A stretch of DNA of 64,000 bases. Source: Nocardioides yefusunii. Its GTDB lineage: Bacteria; Actinomycetota; Actinomycetes; Propionibacteriales; Nocardioidaceae. The stretch spans positions 558,001 to 622,000 of the forward strand of contig NZ_CP034929.1 in assembly GCF_004014875.1 (NCBI RefSeq), given 5' to 3'. The notes under the pieces were generated by a model. The model saw only the letters and a list, made by a program, of their open reading frames with translations. It was not told the DNA's origin and did no database searches. Position numbers and translations under genes: made by a program. Of the stretch, positions 7,713 through 15,444 are shown piece after piece; position 1 is the stretch's first letter; each line of letters begins with the position of its first letter.

Positions 7713-8560
7713 GTCCCGCCCAGACCGCTGGAAACGAGACCGCCGGAGCCGAGAACGCTGGCGCCCACCAGACCGGCGCTGCCCAGCGCTTCGCCGGCCA
7801 GGTCGCCCTGGTCACCGGTGCCGGCTCCGGCATCGGCGCCGCCGTGGCCCGCCAGCTCGCGGCCGAGGGCGCCGCGCGCGTGCACGTGGTCGACGTCGTG
7901 GAGGCCAACGCCTTCGCGGTCGCCGAGCAGGTCGGCGGCTCCGCACACGTCGTGGACGTCTCCGACCCTGACGCCGTCGAGGCCGCCTTCGGCGCCGTCG
8001 TGGCGGAGTCGGGACGGGTCGACGTCGTGGTGCACGCTGCCGGGGTCGACGACGCCGAGTCCAAGGCCAGGATGCTGGCGGCCATGGAGAAGGGGGAGCC
8101 GGTCGACGTGCTCACCCAGCTCTCCGACGAGGGCTGGCGCCGGGTGCTCTCGATCAACCTGGACGGCACCTTCCACATCCTGCGCGCAGCCGTGCGTCGG
8201 ATGAAGCCGCAGGGCTCGGGTGCGATCGTCACCGTCGGTTCCTCGGCCGCCTTCGACACCCTCGTCGGCTACCCGCACTACGCCGCCTCCAAGGCCGGCG
8301 TGCACGCGGTCTCCCAGGCCGTGGCCAAGGAGGTCATCCCGTTCGGCATCCGCGTGAACACCGTCGCCCCCGGCCCGGTCGACACCGCGATGGCGGCCCG
8401 GACGCCCGCTTCGGTCCGTGCAGCGATGGAGGCCTCGGGCGCCATCGGCTACGCGACGCCCGAGCAGTTGGCCGACAACATCTGCTACCTGGCCTCGCCG
8501 GCGTCGGCGAACGTGGTCGGGGCGGTGCTGCTCTCCAACGGCGGAAGGTTCACGGTCTGA
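7709..8560 (+). CDS. Short-chain dehydrogenase/reductase (SDR) A
   Basis: A 283-residue SDR with an unusual Ala/Thr-rich 30-residue leader before the Rossmann motif VTGAGSGIGAAVARQL. Asp-Val-Val after beta-2 suggests NAD(H) preference. The catalytic segment GSSAAFDTLVGYPHYAASKA carries Ser, Tyr and Lys. It would interconvert a hydroxyl and a ketone. GAAGGAGGAC precedes ATG 7709, which overlaps the MFS stop by 4 bases; its own stop overlaps the next start (TGATG). Confidence 0.88.
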   Translation: MSPAQTAGNETAGAENAGAHQTGAAQRFAGQVALVTGAGSGIGAAVARQLAAEGAARVHVVDVVEANAFAVAEQVGGSAHVVDVSDPDAVEAAFGAVVAESGRVDVVVHAAGVDDAESKARMLAAMEKGEPVDVLTQLSDEGWRRVLSINLDGTFHILRAAVRRMKPQGSGAIVTVGSSAAFDTLVGYPHYAASKAGVHAVSQAVAKEVIPFGIRVNTVAPGPVDTAMAARTPASVRAAMEASGAIGYATPEQLADNICYLASPASANVVGAVLLSNGGRFTV

Positions 8561-10560
8561 TGGCCGGTCTCGACGACCTCCGGCTCCCGGACGGGTCCGC
8601 GCTGCCCGGCGGCGAGCACCCCGAGTTCCCGCACGCCTTCTCGCCGTTCCAGCTCGGCCCGCTCACGCTGCGCAACCGACTGGTGGCGCTGCCGGCCGGC
8701 ACGTCGCTCGCACACGAGGGCGTTCCCACCGACGGCGACACCGAGCACTTCGAACGGCTCGCTGCCGGTGGCGTCGGCCTGGTGATCGGCGGCGCGACCG
8801 TCGTCCACCCGACCACGACGCTCCGCTCGCGCAAACTGGTCGAGGCCTACATCGACGAGTTCGTGCCGAAGGCGGCTGCCAAGGCCGCGGTGATCCACCG
8901 GCACGGCGCGAAGTTCATCGGTCAGCTGGTCCATCTGGGACGCGAGTTCATCGGCGGTGAGTCCGACTCGCCGCCGGTGGCGCCGTCCGCGATCAAGACC
9001 CCGCGCGACGCCTACCCGCCGCACGAGCTGACTGCCCCCGAGATCGCCGACATCGTCGCCGGCTGGCGCGTCTCGACGCAGAACCTGGTCAAGGCAGGCG
9101 CCGACGGCGTGGAGATCCACGCGGCCCACGGCTACCTCCCGGCCCAGTTCATGTCGCCGTTGACCAACCAGCGCACCGACGCCTACGGCGGCTCGTTCGA
9201 GAACCGGATGCGGTTCGTCGACGAGATCGTGGACGCGATGCGCAGCGTGATCCCTGACGGGTTCGCGCTGGGGGTCCGGCTCAGTGGTGAGGAGGAGATT
9301 CCCGGCGGCATGGACATCACCGACTGTGTCCGGATCGCGCAGCACCTGGCCGACCGGGTCGACTACTTCTCGATCACCCACGGCACCCGGGGCAAGTACG
9401 TCAAGGACGCCTCGAACCCCGACGCCGTCGCGGTACCGTCCGCGGCCCGGGTACGCGCCGCCACCGGCAAGCCGGTCATTGTCGGCCAGCGGATCCGCGA
9501 CGTGGCGACTGCCGACAACGTCGTCCGGGCCGGTCACGCCGACCTGGTCGGCATGGCCCGGGCCTTGATCGCCGACCCTGAGCTTCCGGAGAAGTCGCGC
9601 ACGGCGCGGCTGGGCGAGGTGCGCGGCTGTCTGGGCATCAACCAGGACTGCCGCGCCTTCGACCCGCACCTGCACTGCGCGGTGAACGCCGAGGTCGGCC
9701 GCGGTCGCCACACCAACTACGGAGTGAAGGTGGCCGAGCCGAAGAGCGTCTTCGTCATCGGCGGTGGACCTGCCGGACTCGAGACTGCCCGGGTGGCCGC
9801 CCAGCGTGGGCACCAGGTCACGCTCTTCGAGGCCTCGCCCGCGCTCGGCGGAACGGTCAGGGTCGCCGCTGCCTCGCCGCACCGCGCGACCATGATCGAC
9901 GTCGTCGACCATCTCGAGCGCGAGACGAAGCGGCTCAAGGTGGAGGTGAACCTCGGCTCGCCGATCGACGCCGACGACTTCGCCGAGATCCGTTCGATGG
10001 CCGACCACGTGGTGCTCGCCACGGGCTCGCGTCCGGCTCCGCTGCCGGAGTGGTCGGGCGCGCAGGCGACGGTGGACGACGTCCTGCTCGGTCGCCAGCC
10101 GGAGACGGGGTCACGCCGCGCGGTCGTCCTCGACGACGGGGACGGGTTCTGGCCGGCCTACAGTGCCGTCGAGGCGCTCGTGCGACAGGGCTGGCAGGTC
10201 GACTTCGCGACGACTCTGGGTGGTCTGGCGACCCGGATCCCGGCCGAGAGTGCGGCCCTGTTGCTGGCTCGGCTGGGGGAGGCCGGGGTGGCGCTCCACG
10301 TCGCCCACACCGTCGTGCGTCCTGACGAGGCGGGGGTGCCACTGCTGCTGCGTCCGGTGTTCGGGGGAGTGGACCTCGAGGTCGCCGACGCGTTGCTGGT
10401 GCACCACGTGCCGCGCGTCGCGGTGCTGCCGTTCGGGACCGGGCCGTTCGCGCCCGACGCCGAGTTCGGCGCGGTGGTCACCTCGATCGGTGACTGCGTG
10501 ACGCCACGTCGCATCTCGCACGCGATCGCGGAGGGGTACCGCCTGGGCGCGGAGATCTGA
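8560..10560 (+). CDS. Old Yellow Enzyme/2,4-dienoyl-CoA reductase-type flavoprotein with an altered Fe-S site
   Basis: A 666-residue two-part reductase. Residues about 25-345 form the FMN TIM barrel (FSPFQLGPLTLRNRLVALPA; GADGVEIHAAHGYLPAQFMS). About 395-660 form the FAD/NAD(P)H module (VFVIGGGPAGLETARVAAQR). In FadH and BaiCD/BaiH relatives a 4Fe-4S cluster between the two is held by C-x2-C-x3-C-x11-C. Here C357, C364 and C373 are seen, but the second position is Ile360. It would reduce an enone or dienoyl-CoA with NAD(P)H. It ends the MFS-SDR-OYE operon at a strong hairpin. Confidence 0.88.
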   Translation: MAGLDDLRLPDGSALPGGEHPEFPHAFSPFQLGPLTLRNRLVALPAGTSLAHEGVPTDGDTEHFERLAAGGVGLVIGGATVVHPTTTLRSRKLVEAYIDEFVPKAAAKAAVIHRHGAKFIGQLVHLGREFIGGESDSPPVAPSAIKTPRDAYPPHELTAPEIADIVAGWRVSTQNLVKAGADGVEIHAAHGYLPAQFMSPLTNQRTDAYGGSFENRMRFVDEIVDAMRSVIPDGFALGVRLSGEEEIPGGMDITDCVRIAQHLADRVDYFSITHGTRGKYVKDASNPDAVAVPSAARVRAATGKPVIVGQRIRDVATADNVVRAGHADLVGMARALIADPELPEKSRTARLGEVRGCLGINQDCRAFDPHLHCAVNAEVGRGRHTNYGVKVAEPKSVFVIGGGPAGLETARVAAQRGHQVTLFEASPALGGTVRVAAASPHRATMIDVVDHLERETKRLKVEVNLGSPIDADDFAEIRSMADHVVLATGSRPAPLPEWSGAQATVDDVLLGRQPETGSRRAVVLDDGDGFWPAYSAVEALVRQGWQVDFATTLGGLATRIPAESAALLLARLGEAGVALHVAHTVVRPDEAGVPLLLRPVFGGVDLEVADALLVHHVPRVAVLPFGTGPFAPDAEFGAVVTSIGDCVTPRRISHAIAEGYRLGAEI

Positions 10561-10562
10561 TC

Positions 10563-10611
10563 ACGACGGCAGGGGCCGCGGGACCGATGGGTCCCGCGGC
10601 CCCTGCGTCGT
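10563..10611 (+). terminator. Strong terminator hairpin after the OYE operon
   Basis: A 16-bp perfect stem (10570-10585 with 10590-10605) around GATG extends outward by ACGACG/CGTCGT with one bulged G. It is positioned 2 bp past the stop codon. Confidence 0.75.
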
Positions 10612-10645
10612 TCTCGCAGGTCGGGGCAGGAGCAAACAAATTGAT

Positions 10646-10660
10646 TTGAAATAAGTTCAG
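10646..10660. promoter_or_regulatory. Regulon operator, site 4
   Basis: TTGAAATAAGTTCAG fits the consensus except for A at position 6. It lies 78 bp before the crotonase start at 10738. Confidence 0.65.
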
Positions 10661-10699
10661 TTTGACCTTGACGAGGGTCGTGTGATGCAGGGCATACTT

Positions 10700-10718
10700 C
10701 GAACTGAATCCAGTTCGG
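10700..10718. promoter_or_regulatory. Regulon operator, site 5, within a larger inverted repeat
   Basis: CTGAATCCAGTTCGG (10704-10718) matches the consensus with two mismatches. It overlaps a perfect inverted repeat CGAACTG-AATC-CAGTTCG (10700-10717). The pair of sites 4 and 5 suggests two bound dimers before the crotonase gene. Confidence 0.65.
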
Positions 10719-10737
10719 TTCTGAAAGGACGCACATC

Positions 10738-11529
10738 ATGGCCATCGAGACTGACCACATCCTGCTCGAGAAGGACGGCCCCGTTGCTCGCGTGTGGCTC
10801 AACCGCCCGCACGTGAAGAACGCCGTCACCGTCGAGCTGCTCCACCGCCTCGACGAGATCATCAAGGAGGTCGAGACCGACCCCGAGTTGCGCGTCCTCG
10901 TCCTGCGCGGCGTCAACAACCAGTTCTGCTCCGGCTTCGACCTCAACGAGCTGCTGGGCGACTTCATCGGCACCTCGAACGCCATGGACGTCGGCGTCCT
11001 GTCGGCCCAGGTCTGTGACCGCCTGTACTCGATGAACAAGCCGTCCGTCGCCGTCCTCGAGGGCTACGTGACCGCCGGTGGCTTCGAGCTCATGATCTCC
11101 TGCGACTTCGCCATCGCCTCGGACGACGCCAAGATCGGCGACTTCCACATCAACCGCGCCCTCTTCGGTGGCGCCGGCCCGATCTACCGCCTGCCCCGCA
11201 TGCTCGGTCTGCGCAAGACCAAGGAGCTCATGCTCACCGGCAAGCTGCTCTCCGGCCACGAGGCCCACGAGTTCGGTCTGATCAACGACTCGGCTCCGGC
11301 CGACAAGCTCGACGAGACCGTCGAGAACTTCATCGGTGACCTGACCAACAAGTCCCCCTTCATGATGAAGCTGACCAAGATGGCCGTGAACCAGGGCCTC
11401 GACGCCGACATCAAGTCGCTCATGATCATGGAGCACTTCGCCGTGGGCAACTCGCTGCAGTCCGCCGACGGCAAGGAGGGCGTCCAGGCCTTCCTCGAGA
11501 AGCGTGAGCCCGTCTGGATCGGTCGCTGA
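10738..11529 (+). CDS. Crotonase-superfamily enzyme (enoyl-CoA hydratase/isomerase or hydrolase)
   Basis: A 263-residue crotonase. The oxyanion-hole segments are NQFCSGFDLNELLGDF and VTAGGFELMISCDFAIAS. The first acidic catalytic position of enoyl-CoA hydratases (Glu in GGFEL) is kept. The second, normally the Glu of a PE motif, is replaced in KIGDFHINRALFGGAG, where His or Asn occupies that area. Single-acid crotonases often act as isomerases, hydrolases or C-C lyases, so a plain hydratase call is unsafe. It is preceded by operators 4 and 5 and AAAGGA, and followed by a short hairpin before the DUF35 gene. Confidence 0.85.
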   Translation: MAIETDHILLEKDGPVARVWLNRPHVKNAVTVELLHRLDEIIKEVETDPELRVLVLRGVNNQFCSGFDLNELLGDFIGTSNAMDVGVLSAQVCDRLYSMNKPSVAVLEGYVTAGGFELMISCDFAIASDDAKIGDFHINRALFGGAGPIYRLPRMLGLRKTKELMLTGKLLSGHEAHEFGLINDSAPADKLDETVENFIGDLTNKSPFMMKLTKMAVNQGLDADIKSLMIMEHFAVGNSLQSADGKEGVQAFLEKREPVWIGR

Positions 11530-11539
11530 ACCACTGAGC

Positions 11540-11560
11540 CGCCCCGTCCCCATCGGGGCG
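11540..11560 (+). terminator. Short hairpin between crotonase and DUF35 genes
   Basis: CGCCCCG and CGGGGCG pair around a 7-base loop. With a 7-bp stem and no T-run it may be a partial terminator or mRNA processing site, because no operator is seen for the downstream chain of genes. Confidence 0.4.
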
Positions 11561-11601
11561 TGCGTCAGCAGCACCACTGGAGGAGTCACCGAGGAGATGG
11601 A

Positions 11602-12018
11602 ATGAGCACTCGACCCGCCCGCTCGACCGACACGCTGCAGGACCCGTTGGTCCTCGTCGGAAGCAGGTGCGCCACCTGCGGAAATGTCGCGTTCCCTACG
11701 GCCGTGCGCTGTCACAGGTGCTCGGCCGGCGACTGCGAGCCTCTCCCGCTCGCCACCTCGGGTGTCGTCTGGGCCGCCACGGTCCAGAGGTTCGCTCCGA
11801 AGTCTCCTCCGTACGTCCCCCCGGCGGAGGGCTTCACGCCCTTCGCCGTGGGGTACGTCGAACTCCCCGACGGCGTCCGGGTCGAGGCAGTCATCGACTG
11901 CGGCCCCGACCCTGATCCGCACGCGTTGGCCGGGACCGAGGTCGAGCTCGTGGCCACCCTGCCCGTGCCCCGCTTCGCCACCGTTCCCACCACGCCGACC
12001 GAGGAGTCCGCACGATGA
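11602..12018 (+). CDS. DUF35 zinc-ribbon/OB-fold protein
   Basis: A 138-residue ChsH2-like DUF35 protein. The rubredoxin-like zinc knuckle has Cys23, Cys26, Cys37 and Cys40 (CATCG and CHRC). An OB fold follows, with VVWAATVQRFAPKSPPYVPP and FAVGYVELPDGVRVEAVIDC. DUF35 proteins usually form an obligate partner of a thiolase-like protein, as in HMG-CoA synthase-like and steroid retro-aldolase complexes. The next gene is such a thiolase and overlaps by ATGA, so the pair is very likely one complex. GAGGAG five bases upstream supports ATG 11602. Confidence 0.88.
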   Translation: MSTRPARSTDTLQDPLVLVGSRCATCGNVAFPTAVRCHRCSAGDCEPLPLATSGVVWAATVQRFAPKSPPYVPPAEGFTPFAVGYVELPDGVRVEAVIDCGPDPDPHALAGTEVELVATLPVPRFATVPTTPTEESAR

Positions 12019-13169
12019 CCCGCGTCAGCATCATCGGCGCCGGACTCTCGAAGTTCGGTCGCCAGCCCGGCATCACCGGGCGCCAGATGGCCGTGACCGC
12101 CATCCACAACGCCCTCGACGACGCCGGCATCACCTGGGCCGACGTCCAGGTCGCCTACGGCGGCTCGGACGGCTCCGGCCTGGCCGACACCCTGGTCGCC
12201 GACCTGGGCCTGACCGGCATCCCGTTCACCAACGTCAAGAACGGCTGCGCCACCGGCGGCAGCGCGTTGGTGCAGGCGGTCAACGCCATCCGCTCCGGTG
12301 CTGCCGAGATCGCTCTGGCCGTCGGGTTCGACAAGCACCCCCCGGGTGCCTTCGACCCGCGTCCCGAGGACTGGGGCCTGCCCTCGGGCTACGGCGAGGC
12401 CGGCCTGATGGTCACCACCCAGTTCTTCGCGATCAAGATCGCCCGCTACATGCGTGAGCACGACATCTCCGAGCCGACCCTGGCCAAGGTCGCCGCCAAG
12501 GCGTTCCGCAACGGCTCGATCAGCCCCAACGCCTGGCGCCAGCAGGCGCTGAGCGAGGCCGAGATCTCCGGCTCGAAGATGGTCAACGACCCGCTGACCC
12601 AGTACATGTTCTGCTCGCCCGGTGAGGGCGGCGCAGCCATCATCCTGGCCTCCGAGAACGTGGTGAAGCGCCTCGGCGGACGTCCCGTCGAGCTGCTCTC
12701 GGTCGCCAACGCGACCCGCAAGTTCGGCACCTTCGAGGTCTTCAGCCCGGCCATCCAGGGTCTGGGTACACCCACCTCGGTCTCCACCCAGGCAGCCACC
12801 GCCGCCTTCGAGGCCGCCGGTGTCTCCCCGTCCGACATCGACGTCGCCCAGCTGCAGGACACCGAGGCGGGTGCCGAGATCATGCACATGGCCGAGTGCG
12901 GCTTCGTCGAGCACGGCGAGCAGGAGAAGTGGATCCACGAGGGACTGACCGAGATCACCGGCCAGTTGCCGGTCAACACCGACGGCGGCTGCATCGCCAA
13001 CGGTGAACCGATCGGTGCCTCAGGCCTGCGCCAGGTCCACGAGATCGTCACCCAGCTGCGCGGCGAGGCCGGCGCGCGTCAGGTCCCCGACGGGCCCCGG
13101 CTGGGATTCACCCACGTCTACGGCGCCCCCGGCATCAGCGCCTGCACCGTCCTGGGAGCCCGCCGATGA
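12015..13169 (+). CDS. Thiolase-superfamily lipid-transfer-like protein (partner of DUF35)
   Basis: A 384-residue thiolase-fold protein of the SCP-x/Ltp group. NVKNGCATGGSALVQAVNAI puts a Cys at residue 78, the position of the thiolase nucleophile. The C-terminal half has VNTDGGCIANGEPIGASGLR and ends HVYGAPGISACTVLGARR, like Ltp proteins rather than FadA. With the DUF35 neighbour it could be a 3-ketoacyl-CoA thiolase or a retro-aldolase cutting a tertiary alcohol side chain, as Ltp2-ChsH2 does in steroid catabolism. Sequence alone does not decide. It is coupled on both sides by ATGA overlaps. Confidence 0.85.
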   Translation: MTRVSIIGAGLSKFGRQPGITGRQMAVTAIHNALDDAGITWADVQVAYGGSDGSGLADTLVADLGLTGIPFTNVKNGCATGGSALVQAVNAIRSGAAEIALAVGFDKHPPGAFDPRPEDWGLPSGYGEAGLMVTTQFFAIKIARYMREHDISEPTLAKVAAKAFRNGSISPNAWRQQALSEAEISGSKMVNDPLTQYMFCSPGEGGAAIILASENVVKRLGGRPVELLSVANATRKFGTFEVFSPAIQGLGTPTSVSTQAATAAFEAAGVSPSDIDVAQLQDTEAGAEIMHMAECGFVEHGEQEKWIHEGLTEITGQLPVNTDGGCIANGEPIGASGLRQVHEIVTQLRGEAGARQVPDGPRLGFTHVYGAPGISACTVLGARR

Positions 13170-14389
13170 GCACCCCCGTCACCCACGCCGGCGTCAGCCT
13201 GGAGGAGTTCGTCCAGCGCGCCCACACCTGGCTCGCCAGCGTCGCCGCACCGCGCACCACCCGCACCTGGGGCGAGGGCTCCGACGCCGTCGCCGTCTTC
13301 GAGAACTGGACGCCCGAGCAGGAGCGCGAGGAGACCGACCGGATCCGCGCCTACGAGCAGGCCAAGTTCGACGCCGGCTTCACCGCGATCACCTGGGACG
13401 CCCGCTACGGCGGTTCGAACCTGCCGGTCCAGCACCTACTGGCCTTCCGTCAGGCCGAGGCCGGCTACGACGTCCCGAAGCGGACCGAGATGTTCCCCGT
13501 GACCCAGCAGCTGGTCGCGCCGACCGTCGCCCAGTGGGGGAGCGAGGAGCAGCGTGACCGCTACGTCGCCGCCATGCTGCGCACCGACCTGATCGCCTGC
13601 CAGCTCTTCTCCGAGACCGAGGCCGGCTCCGACCTCGCCGCCGTGCGCACCAAGGCGGTCAAGGAGGAGACCGGAGAGGGCGTCCGCTGGCGCCTCAACG
13701 GCCACAAGGTCTGGACCTCGGGAGCCCCCGTCGCCGACATCGGCATCGCCGTCACCCGCACCGACCCGACCTCGGCCAAGCACGCCGGTCTCACCGTCTT
13801 CCTGGTCCCGATGGACGCTCCCGGTGTGGAGATCCGTCCGATCCGTCAGATGACCGGTGGCTCCTCGTTCAACGAGGTCTACCTCGACGACGTCGTCCTG
13901 GACGACGCCTACCGCCTCGGCCCCGAGGGCCAGGGCTGGAAGGTCGCCCTGACCGTCCTCGCCTCCGAGCGCCTCGACTCGGGCACCCTCGGGTTGGAGA
14001 ACGCGGACGCGGCCGTCGACCTGGCCCGCAACATCGGTCGCGAGCTCACCGACCTGGAGAAGGACAAGGTCGCCGACCTGGTCACCCGCAGCTACGTCCA
14101 GCGTCTGGCCGGCATGCGCGTCCTGGCGGCCGTGGCCGCCGGCGGCGAGCCCGGTCCCGAGGCCAGCGTCGGCAAGCTGCTGGCCACCGACACCATGGCC
14201 CGCACCTCTGAGGTCGCCCGTGCCCTGCTCGGCGCCGACCTGACCGTCGACTCCGGCGAGTGGGGACGTTTCGCCTGGACCGAGCACGTCCTGGGCGCTC
14301 CGGGCTACCGGATCGCCGGCGGCACCGACGAGATCCAGCACAACATCCTCTCCGAGCGCGTGCTCGGCCTGCCCCGGGAGCCCCGATGA
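13166..14389 (+). CDS. Acyl-CoA dehydrogenase B
   Basis: A 407-residue FadE-type dehydrogenase. Motifs include AITWDARYGGSNLPVQHLLA in the N-terminal domain, QLFSETEAGSDLAAVRTKAV for FAD and substrate contacts, and GLTVFLVPMDAPGVEIRPIR in the beta domain. The C-terminus APGYRIAGGTDEIQHNILSE is the standard FAD-binding end, with the GGTDEIQ motif. It is coupled to the thiolase-like gene and the kinase-like gene by ATGA overlaps, suggesting it acts on the same side chain or ring intermediate. Confidence 0.9.
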   Translation: MSTPVTHAGVSLEEFVQRAHTWLASVAAPRTTRTWGEGSDAVAVFENWTPEQEREETDRIRAYEQAKFDAGFTAITWDARYGGSNLPVQHLLAFRQAEAGYDVPKRTEMFPVTQQLVAPTVAQWGSEEQRDRYVAAMLRTDLIACQLFSETEAGSDLAAVRTKAVKEETGEGVRWRLNGHKVWTSGAPVADIGIAVTRTDPTSAKHAGLTVFLVPMDAPGVEIRPIRQMTGGSSFNEVYLDDVVLDDAYRLGPEGQGWKVALTVLASERLDSGTLGLENADAAVDLARNIGRELTDLEKDKVADLVTRSYVQRLAGMRVLAAVAAGGEPGPEASVGKLLATDTMARTSEVARALLGADLTVDSGEWGRFAWTEHVLGAPGYRIAGGTDEIQHNILSERVLGLPREPR

Positions 14390-15411
14390 GCACCGCCACC
14401 ACCGCTGACACCACCGCAGCCGGAACCACGCCGGCCACCCCCGGCCTGGCCGACCTGACCGCGTCGGTCCACCTCGGCCTGCGCCAAGCCGGGTTCGAGG
14501 GCACGGCCACCGAGCTCGTGCCGATGCTCGGAGGCCACTCCGGCCTCACCTACCGCGTCAGCATGGGCGAGAACTCGTTCGTGGTGAAGGCCGTTCCGCT
14601 CGGGCAGCGCTCGGTGGGCCGCCACGACATGCTCCGCCAGGCCAAGATCCTGCAGGCGCTGGAGGGGACCGGCGTCCCGGTCCCGACCGTGCGCGCCAGC
14701 CACGACTCCGACTCCACCGAGGTCCAGTCCTGGTTCGCCATGGACCTGGTCGCCGGTGAGTCGCTCGAGCCCGTCCTGGACGACCCGGCCGTCGAGCCCA
14801 CCCTCGCCGCGGCCCGGATGCGTCGTGCAGCGCAGGTGCTGCCGCTCCTGCACGCGGTCCCGCTGGCCGACCTGCCGATCGACTCCGAGCCGCTCTCGCC
14901 GGCCGACGAGCTGGCCCGTTGGGTGCGCACCATGGGTGCCGTCCCGCCCGAGCTGGTCACCGGTGCCGACGAGCTGCAGCGTCGTCTGGAGGCGTCGGTC
15001 CCCGAGGCGATCGAGCCGGTGCTGGTGCACGGCGACTACCGCCTGGGCAACATCCTCTCGGCCGGCACCGAGCCCGCCGCGATCATCGATTGGGAGATCT
15101 GGAGCCCCGGAGACCCGCGCGTCGAGCTCGGCTGGTTCATGGTCTTCGCCGACGGCAGCAACTTCCCCGGCGTGGGCCGCGAGGTGCCCGGCCTGCCGAC
15201 GCCCGCCGAGCTCGTCGAGCTCTACCGCGGCGACGGCCCCGAGCTGGGCGACCTGACCTGGTTCGACGCCCTGGGGCGCTTCAAGATGGCCGCGATCATG
15301 GGACACAACCTCCGACGTCACCGCGAGGGCCGTCACCACAACCCCGCCCAGGAACAACTTCCCGCCACCATCGAGCGCCTGATCACCACCGGCCTCGAGC
15401 GACTCGCCTGA
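14386..15411 (+). CDS. Aminoglycoside-phosphotransferase-like kinase (ACAD10/11 kinase-domain type)
   Basis: A 341-residue APH/choline-kinase-fold protein. The catalytic loop is VLVHGDYRLGNILSAGTEPA and the metal-binding segment is IIDWEIWSPGDPRVELGWFM. Drug resistance is unlikely in this setting. The gene lies between acyl-CoA dehydrogenases, and in animals ACAD10/ACAD11 fuse this same kinase domain to an acyl-CoA dehydrogenase. In bacteria LvaA phosphorylates 4-hydroxyacyl-CoA during levulinate breakdown. Phosphorylation of a gamma-hydroxyacyl-CoA is therefore the favoured role, by analogy only. Confidence 0.85.
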   Translation: MSTATTADTTAAGTTPATPGLADLTASVHLGLRQAGFEGTATELVPMLGGHSGLTYRVSMGENSFVVKAVPLGQRSVGRHDMLRQAKILQALEGTGVPVPTVRASHDSDSTEVQSWFAMDLVAGESLEPVLDDPAVEPTLAAARMRRAAQVLPLLHAVPLADLPIDSEPLSPADELARWVRTMGAVPPELVTGADELQRRLEASVPEAIEPVLVHGDYRLGNILSAGTEPAAIIDWEIWSPGDPRVELGWFMVFADGSNFPGVGREVPGLPTPAELVELYRGDGPELGDLTWFDALGRFKMAAIMGHNLRRHREGRHHNPAQEQLPATIERLITTGLERLA

Positions 15412-15444
15412 CTCCACCCCTGCAGGACCCGAGAGGACACCCCC

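Noticed and set aside
14386..15411. Antibiotic-resistance aminoglycoside phosphotransferase
   Set aside because: The fold is shared, but the gene sits in an acyl-CoA operon next to an ACAD10/11-like gene, which favours an acyl-CoA kinase role.
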